DNA of 57,323 nucleotides from assembly GCA_025210475.1 (NCBI GenBank), contig JAOARW010000114.1:1-57323 (forward strand). The letters run 5' to 3'. The translations under genes and the position numbers were made by a program. This document shows, one piece after another, positions 52,864 to 57,323 of the stretch. This stretch comes from Carboxylicivirga sp. (GTDB lineage: Bacteria; Bacteroidota; Bacteroidia; Bacteroidales; Marinilabiliaceae). Below the pieces are notes generated by a model. The model saw nothing but the letters and a program-made list of their open reading frames with translations, was not told the DNA's origin and did no database searches. The stretch's first letter is position 1, and each line of letters begins with the position of its first letter.

Positions 52864-53333
52864 CAAGTATATAAGATACTTCGTAGCCCTCCATGTTAAC
52901 AATATTATCCCTTAAGTGAACATACCGAGCCTCATTTTTAAAGGAGTTTAGTTGAACGCAATCTGTATTTAAGAGGACAAACAGAGTTTTTAGAATATTA
53001 CGCCATCACAGTAATGATTTGGAATTGTGAGTTTTAGGTGAATTTAGTGTGTCATTCTTTTTACGACACGTATATGTTAATATCATCAGATTTACGTTTG
53101 CAGATAAAAGCTAAGTGGTGAAAAAATAGCTCAAAACAAGTGTTGTGTTGGATAAAAAGCCCAAGCATCCAATATTCGGTATTATTTGAACATAGTAACA
53201 CAAAAAGCCAAGTACTTAGCCGGGCTTCTTTCATTGTGCCATTATATTTTTGTATCAGTTATTGAAATCGCGTTTTGTAAGCGAAAAAAACAGAATGAAA
53301 ATTTAATATTATCATCAACTTAAACACGATTAT
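52864..53333 (+). promoter_or_regulatory. Intergenic region upstream of the GHL10-like gene
   Basis: About 470 bases with no ORF. TATTTTTG at 53245-53252 is an exact -7 match 81 bases before the start codon, without a fitting -33. A weak AAAGCC...GGGCTT hairpin lies near 53200-53228. Nothing else is seen. Confidence 0.4.
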
Positions 53334-54452
53334 ATGGTACGTTTTTTAACACTGATAATGGCTTTAGCGCTGCTATCGGCTGGTTGTGTAAAGAAAGAGT
53401 CGGAAAAGAGCAAATATGCCAAGGTATACGACGAAAAGAAATTTTACTTCTCTGGTTGGGGAGCGCCTAAAAAAGGAACAGAAGCCGAGCAATTAGCGAC
53501 TCTGAAACAATGGTCGGAAGCCGGTGTTACAGACTTGTTACCAGGAGCTGGCAATGCCCGATTAGAAGAATTAATTCGCTTGGGAGCTCAGCATAATATT
53601 CGTATCCATGCCTGGCACTGGATGATGAATGTTGGTGGCAGCGAAGAATGTCGCAAACATCCTGAATGGTATTCGGTTAACGCATTGGGGCAAAGCTGCC
53701 GCGATTTTCATCCTTATGTGGGCTATTATAACTTCCTGAGTCCATTCTCAGAAGGCGCCCGTGAATACATCAAAAAAGGAGTGAGGGAAAAGGCCAAGAT
53801 TGAAGGACTGGCATCGGTACATTTCGATTACATTCGATTTGTCGATGTTGTTTTGGGTAATAATCTACAAAAAAAATACCCTTATAAAGGCGGACCGTTG
53901 AAGCAGGATCGCTTGTTGCCCGATTTTGACTTTGGTTATCATCCCAATGCACGTAAGCAATACAAAGAGATTTTTGGCATCGATCCAATGGATATGGAAG
54001 ATAAAGTTGAGAATGCCGCCTGGCAGCAGTTCCGTATGAATGCCATTTCATCGCTAGTTGACGAGTGTGTAGAAATTTGTCACGAAGAAGGTACGGCAGC
54101 ATCAGCAGCGGTATTTCCTTTTCCGCAATTGGCTCGCGAGTATGTTCGTCAGGATTGGGGACGCTGGAACCTCGATTATTTCTTCCCAATGATTTACAAA
54201 GAAGACCATGATGGTAATGTGGGTTGGGTAGGTTTTGCCACCAAAGAAGGCATTAAAGAAATGAATGAGGATCAGCACCTGTTTACCGGTATTTTGGTGG
54301 GGCACTATGGTGAAAACTACGATGACTTTGAACAGGCCATAGTTAAAGCCTATGAAAATGGAGCGCGTGGTGTTACCTTCTTCCAAATTGGCTCTTTGAA
54401 CGACAAGCACTGGGCCATTGTTAAAAAGCTAAATGAGCGTTATAACAAATAG
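53334..54452 (+). CDS. GHL10-like glycoside hydrolase lipoprotein
   Basis: This 372-residue lipoprotein (lipobox LLSAGC) carries a (beta/alpha)8 barrel of the glycosyl-hydrolase-like 10 type: IRIHAWHWMMNVGG, a central VHFDYIRFVD whose Asp is a likely catalytic or binding residue, and WNLDYFFPMIYKED late in the barrel. Substrates of these proteins are mostly unknown; some act on agar, alginate or peptidoglycan-related glycans in distant relatives. It lies on the same strand as the upstream sulfatase and GH20 genes. It has its own terminator. Confidence 0.82.
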   Translation: MVRFLTLIMALALLSAGCVKKESEKSKYAKVYDEKKFYFSGWGAPKKGTEAEQLATLKQWSEAGVTDLLPGAGNARLEELIRLGAQHNIRIHAWHWMMNVGGSEECRKHPEWYSVNALGQSCRDFHPYVGYYNFLSPFSEGAREYIKKGVREKAKIEGLASVHFDYIRFVDVVLGNNLQKKYPYKGGPLKQDRLLPDFDFGYHPNARKQYKEIFGIDPMDMEDKVENAAWQQFRMNAISSLVDECVEICHEEGTAASAAVFPFPQLAREYVRQDWGRWNLDYFFPMIYKEDHDGNVGWVGFATKEGIKEMNEDQHLFTGILVGHYGENYDDFEQAIVKAYENGARGVTFFQIGSLNDKHWAIVKKLNERYNK

Positions 54453-54478
54453 ATTATAGTTAAGTTAGTTATGGATGG

Positions 54479-54510
54479 AGAGGTTATCTGGAAGGGTAGC
54501 CTCTTTTTTT
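54479..54510 (+). terminator. Terminator of the GHL10-like gene
   Basis: Stem AGAGGTTA / TAGCCTCT (one wobble) and a run of seven or more T. Confidence 0.8.
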
Positions 54511-54579
54511 GCTTTATGCTATTGATATTTATGATTATATTTATTCCAGGAATTAATACGATAGATTAGTTTTGTTATT

Positions 54580-54939
54580 ATGGTGTCAAAATGGATTGTT
54601 TTACTTATACTATTATTTATTCTTAGCTTTTGTAATAATAATGTTCCATTTGACAGTGCAAAATGGAAATCTTCAGGAGGAGAGATGATTATAACTGATC
54701 ATAGATTACGAATGACTGAAAACCTGCTTGAAAGACAATTGCTTTTAAATAAGAATCAATCAAAAATTGATAGTATACTTGGCTTGCCAATAACAATAGC
54801 GCATGAAACAGAAGAAAAGAAATATTATCTTGTACAAGAAGTATATAAAAATAACATTGACCCGATTTATATTATTCTGATAAAAGTTGATTTCGATGAT
54901 AATGGAAAGTCAATAAGAGCTGAGCTGGTTACAAAATGA
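54580..54939 (+). CDS. Small lipoprotein, BamE/SmpA-like in outline
   Basis: This 119-residue protein has a signal sequence with a Cys at the predicted cleavage site (LSFC). The DSILGLPITIAHETEEKKYYLVQ stretch resembles the turn and strands of the BamE/SmpA/OmlA fold, used in outer-membrane lipoproteins and some immunity proteins. That resemblance is by eye and weak. A TAGTTTTG -7-like box lies directly before the start. It overlaps the next gene by four bases (ATGA), so the two are translationally coupled. Confidence 0.65.
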   Translation: MVSKWIVLLILLFILSFCNNNVPFDSAKWKSSGGEMIITDHRLRMTENLLERQLLLNKNQSKIDSILGLPITIAHETEEKKYYLVQEVYKNNIDPIYIILIKVDFDDNGKSIRAELVTK

Positions 54940-55388
54940 AATCGCGATTAATAAAATATAGACTTAAAAGTTTTTTTGAAGCTTTATTGGGTTTTAACTT
55001 TACCTTTTTCTTAATTCTAATATTTCATCCAAGTTTTGATTTGGATAACATCTTAAAATTAGGGAATACCTATTTGTTATTTCTGATAATTGGCATAATG
55101 GCTGGTTATCTTAAGTCCTTTGTAATACGAAAAGTTGAGTTAATTAATTTTTCAATGACCTCCGTTGAATTTGAAAACTTGTTAATCAATGAGTTTAAAG
55201 GGCATAAATTACACAAAATTGGAAGTATAACTCAACTTAAGCCCAGCAACAAATTGAAGCGGCTTAAAAATGTTTGGGGTTTTGAAAATATCGAATATAA
55301 GACAGATAAGGACTCTATTGTTATAATCGCCAATGAGAAGCATATCAATAGGCTTGAGAAGATATTAGAAACCACTGCCATTAACTAA
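54936..55388 (+). CDS. Small membrane protein of unknown function
   Basis: This 150-residue protein has two hydrophobic helices (residues about 15-35 and 45-65) and a soluble C-terminal domain of about 85 residues. No motif is recognised. It is coupled to the preceding small lipoprotein gene by a stop-start overlap, so the two probably work as a pair at the envelope. The region is more AT-rich than most of the window. Confidence 0.65.
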   Translation: MKSRLIKYRLKSFFEALLGFNFTFFLILIFHPSFDLDNILKLGNTYLLFLIIGIMAGYLKSFVIRKVELINFSMTSVEFENLLINEFKGHKLHKIGSITQLKPSNKLKRLKNVWGFENIEYKTDKDSIVIIANEKHINRLEKILETTAIN

Positions 55389-55653
55389 TTGTTGATAGAT
55401 TAAGATTTCAAGCCAGATGATTTAACTCTATTTGGTAATTTCTATTTTAAATAGAAGTATTGGGTAGGAAATGTAGATACAATCACTTTCAAAAACTTTA
55501 AGAGGTTTAAATACGGTTTTTGGGGATGAAAGTAGTAATACGCAACCACCTGCAAATTAATCCATCTTGATAATAACCATGTTAGCAAAACGACTGAAAG
55601 AGTGTTTTGTAATACAACTGCTAACACATTCGAATTTTACTAAATTGTGTGCC

Positions 55654-56058
55654 ATGCAACGATTAGGATTTTTATTGTTAACGTTTTCATTACCACTTTT
55701 ATTAAGTTGCGAAAAAGAAGAGGATATATACGATTTTCAGTTTGAAGCCACTGTTATTGGTAAAGGATCAGATTGTGGAGATACATATCTTATTTCGTTA
55801 AAAAATAGGGGTGCTAGCACAAGTATAATTGATGGAATATATTATGCTGATCAATTAAAATCAGAATTTAAGGTATCTGGATTAAATATATACCTGAACG
55901 GCAGGAAACCTTATGATAACGAAATGTACGTCTGTTCAACATTAGGAATTCCCTACCCACACATTGTTATAACAGATTGTATTAAGAACACTGCTTTTGG
56001 AGAACAGTCATGCAATTACATTGATTTTAAATACGATGATGATGAGTCGGTCTATTAA
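55654..56058 (+). CDS. Small lipoprotein of unknown function
   Basis: The chosen ATG gives a 134-residue lipoprotein with a clean signal peptide and lipobox (LLLSC). The frame is open for 29 more codons upstream, but that part is not signal-like. The mature part has several Cys (SDCGDTY, YVCST, TDCIKN, SCNY), suggesting disulfides in the periplasm. The function is unknown. It converges with the next minus-strand gene 11 bases away. Confidence 0.65.
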   Translation: MQRLGFLLLTFSLPLLLSCEKEEDIYDFQFEATVIGKGSDCGDTYLISLKNRGASTSIIDGIYYADQLKSEFKVSGLNIYLNGRKPYDNEMYVCSTLGIPYPHIVITDCIKNTAFGEQSCNYIDFKYDDDESVY

Positions 56059-56069
56059 GGATTAACTAG

Positions 56070-56549
56070 CTACTCAATATTAGACAGATTTAATTTCTTA
56101 CATTTCAGATCCAGCATGTCGGGCATTACCACCCAGCGCATAAAGGCAATTAAAGGTATCTCTCCGCCTATACAACCTACCATTTGATCCACAGGCTGGC
56201 TGTCATTGGCATGCGCCAAAAACACTTTCTCCAGATCATTATAATGCTGCTTTGCCAGTGCCCAAAATGCATAACCTCTCACGGCTGGTTTGGGGTGATC
56301 CATCAATACTAATAGTTCGGCAATGGAAGCTTTTGCATATAATTTTTCAAATCGTTTGTATTGATCAGATTTTATCCCGCCATAACCAATGGCATCTGAA
56401 TGAATGACATTTGCCTTCGCCATTTGCCTAACGATTCTGTTTACTTCTTTTGATATCTTAGGTTGACTGGTTTTTCTCCCGGAATTTCGGCTATAGCTCA
56501 ATACTGCCAAAAATAGGAGTAGGGAAGTAGTTAATAGTAGCTTACTCAT
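56070..56549 (-). CDS. Exported HEAT-like small protein of unknown function
   Basis: This 159-residue protein has a signal peptide and a helical remainder that includes LLVLMDHPKPAVRGYAFWAL, a single HEAT-repeat-like pair of helices. Its start overlaps the preceding gene by eight bases on the same strand, so they form a coupled pair. No enzymatic motif was found. Confidence 0.65.
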   Translation of the reverse strand: MSKLLLTTSLLLFLAVLSYSRNSGRKTSQPKISKEVNRIVRQMAKANVIHSDAIGYGGIKSDQYKRFEKLYAKASIAELLVLMDHPKPAVRGYAFWALAKQHYNDLEKVFLAHANDSQPVDQMVGCIGGEIPLIAFMRWVVMPDMLDLKCKKLNLSNIE

Positions 56550-57030
56550 TATATTCTTTTAGGTAGGTTTCTTTGAGTTTAGAATCGGATGGTAAAAATG
56601 AAAACTTAATGTTGCTATTTTTAGTGCGCATGTATTTTATAAAATCCATATATCCTTCAAGTGCAACAACGGCTTTCGTTTTTAATTTTCTCGCTTTTCC
56701 CAGGTTATCCAAGTAAATAACCGTTTGTCGGCTAAAAACCGGATAAATAAAAAGATGTTCTAATTCTTTAATGCTATAATAATGAATGTAATTCTGTTTA
56801 CCACCAATAATCTGGGTGACAGATATTTGATGGTGGTCGAATGTCACTTTCTTCAGATTAACAACTAAATATGCCAATATCCCAAAACTAAGCAAAGCAG
56901 CGACTAATGCACCGGTAAAAATTATTAAAGATGGATTGCTAATAACAGCAATACAGGAAATAATGAACAATAGCAGCATGTAGAGCACTTTATCCAATAA
57001 ATAATAATTGTTTGCAGAATAGTTTTTCAT
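56542..57030 (-). CDS. Membrane protein with PH-like C-terminal domain
   Basis: This 162-residue protein has two adjacent transmembrane helices (residues about 15-60) and a C-terminal beta domain resembling bacterial PH-like (bPH) domains, with VTFDHHQISVTQIIGGKQN and YSIKELEHLFIYP. It is the first gene of a two-gene minus-strand unit. The function is unknown. Confidence 0.65.
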   Translation of the reverse strand: MKNYSANNYYLLDKVLYMLLLFIISCIAVISNPSLIIFTGALVAALLSFGILAYLVVNLKKVTFDHHQISVTQIIGGKQNYIHYYSIKELEHLFIYPVFSRQTVIYLDNLGKARKLKTKAVVALEGYMDFIKYMRTKNSNIKFSFLPSDSKLKETYLKEYNE

Positions 57031-57247
57031 AAGGAATTATAAAAGAAAAAAAAACGGCTATTAGAAATACTTGCATAAGAATAAGGTAATTGAAATGAGA
57101 TTTGGGCAATAATTGCATAGATAACATAAAGAAACAACTCTGACATTTTTTATCGAATTACCTAAACGAATAAAATATAATTTTCGTAACACCTCAGGTT
57201 CTATCATTACTAACGCATAGGTGTCAGTTGGCAGTCCAAAATAGCTT

Positions 57248-57323
57248 TCATTGTTCCACTAAATCAATAGAAAGTTGAAGCATTTCAAAGATATTCGCAG
57301 AACGCTTAATCCAGGTATCAATG
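57248..57323 (-). CDS. C-terminal end of a minus-strand gene (partial)
   Basis: A minus-strand frame open to the window edge encodes 24 residues of natural-looking sequence (SANIFEMLQLSIDLVEQ) and ends in TGA. It converges on nothing and is followed by noncoding DNA up to the previous gene. Too short to identify. The 217 bases between it and the PH-like gene hold nothing definite. Confidence 0.45.
   Translation of the reverse strand, partial: IDTWIKRSANIFEMLQLSIDLVEQ

Noticed and set aside
46164..54452. Classical polysaccharide utilization locus
   Set aside because: Glycan enzymes are present, but there is no SusC/SusD pair and each gene has its own terminator.
55442..55627. Minus-strand ORF of 61 codons near the small lipoprotein
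   Set aside because: Overlaps the upstream region of a better-supported gene and shows no protein-like features.
1..57323. CRISPR array, tRNA or rRNA genes, intact insertion sequence, prophage
   Set aside because: No regularly spaced direct repeats, no recognisable tRNA or rRNA sequence, and no full transposase or phage structural gene were seen.

Overview
The window looks like a chromosomal segment of a Bacteroidota bacterium, most likely a marine or saline member of the Bacteroidales/Marinilabiliales. This is inferred from low-to-moderate GC, many short lipoproteins with Sec/lipobox signals, start sites mostly without Shine-Dalgarno sequences, TTG-N19-TAnnTTTG type promoters, and gene content: a sulfatase, a GH20 hexosaminidase, a BCCT osmolyte carrier, a PPi-type phosphofructokinase, exosortase N and a four-helix-bundle gene with its degenerate repeat. 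No rRNA, tRNA, CRISPR array, intact insertion sequence or prophage was seen. The species cannot be named from this sequence.

Layout. 1-5.8 kb: tail of an unknown gene, a four-helix-bundle gene followed by an unusual inverted low-complexity array, then DUF1015, a YggS PLP protein, a dihydroorotate-dehydrogenase-like flavoprotein and two exported proteins of unknown function. 5.8-14.4 kb: uvrA, an ECF-type sigma factor with a small downstream gene, a GT2 glycosyltransferase, two divergent phosphofructokinases that both carry PPi-type signature residues, and an Rrf2 regulator. 14.4-18.7 kb (minus strand): a sensor histidine kinase, rsmE and an MtfA-like zinc peptidase, closely packed as one operon. 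19.1-24.4 kb: prmA with a 1468-residue exported protein of unknown function. 24.4-29.9 kb: a DksA/TraR zinc-finger protein overlapping a methyltransferase, a tandem-FKBP lipoprotein, the helicase hrpB (forced TTG start) and a zinc-ribbon membrane protein.

30.1-36.6 kb holds the most distinctive system: a compact exosortase N locus. It encodes a small membrane protein, a winged-helix regulator, a multi-spanning VIT-domain protein ending in a VPEP-transmembrane sorting tail, the exosortase itself with its Cys-Arg-His triad, and a B12-binding radical SAM enzyme. Two near-identical palindromes of the form ACTTTG-N5-CAAAG sit in front of the first gene and in front of the VIT gene, overlapping likely -7 boxes. 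They are good candidate operators for the locus's own regulator.

36.7-41.8 kb: a porin-BCCT transporter operon, a roughly 0.9 kb hairpin-rich noncoding stretch with a long REP-like palindrome, a MarR regulator and a DUF2867 gene. 41.8-45.6 kb (minus strand): a membrane-anchored AraC regulator, an exported FAD oxidoreductase and a multi-spanning acyltransferase-like protein. 46.2-54.5 kb: glycan-degradation genes (GH20, sulfatase, GHL10-like lipoprotein) mixed with lipoproteins and a low-complexity exported protein with a histone-like Lys/Ala tail; there is no SusC/SusD pair, so this is not a classical PUL. 54.6-57.3 kb: small exported or membrane proteins in overlapping pairs, mostly unrecognised, and the tail of a gene running off the window.
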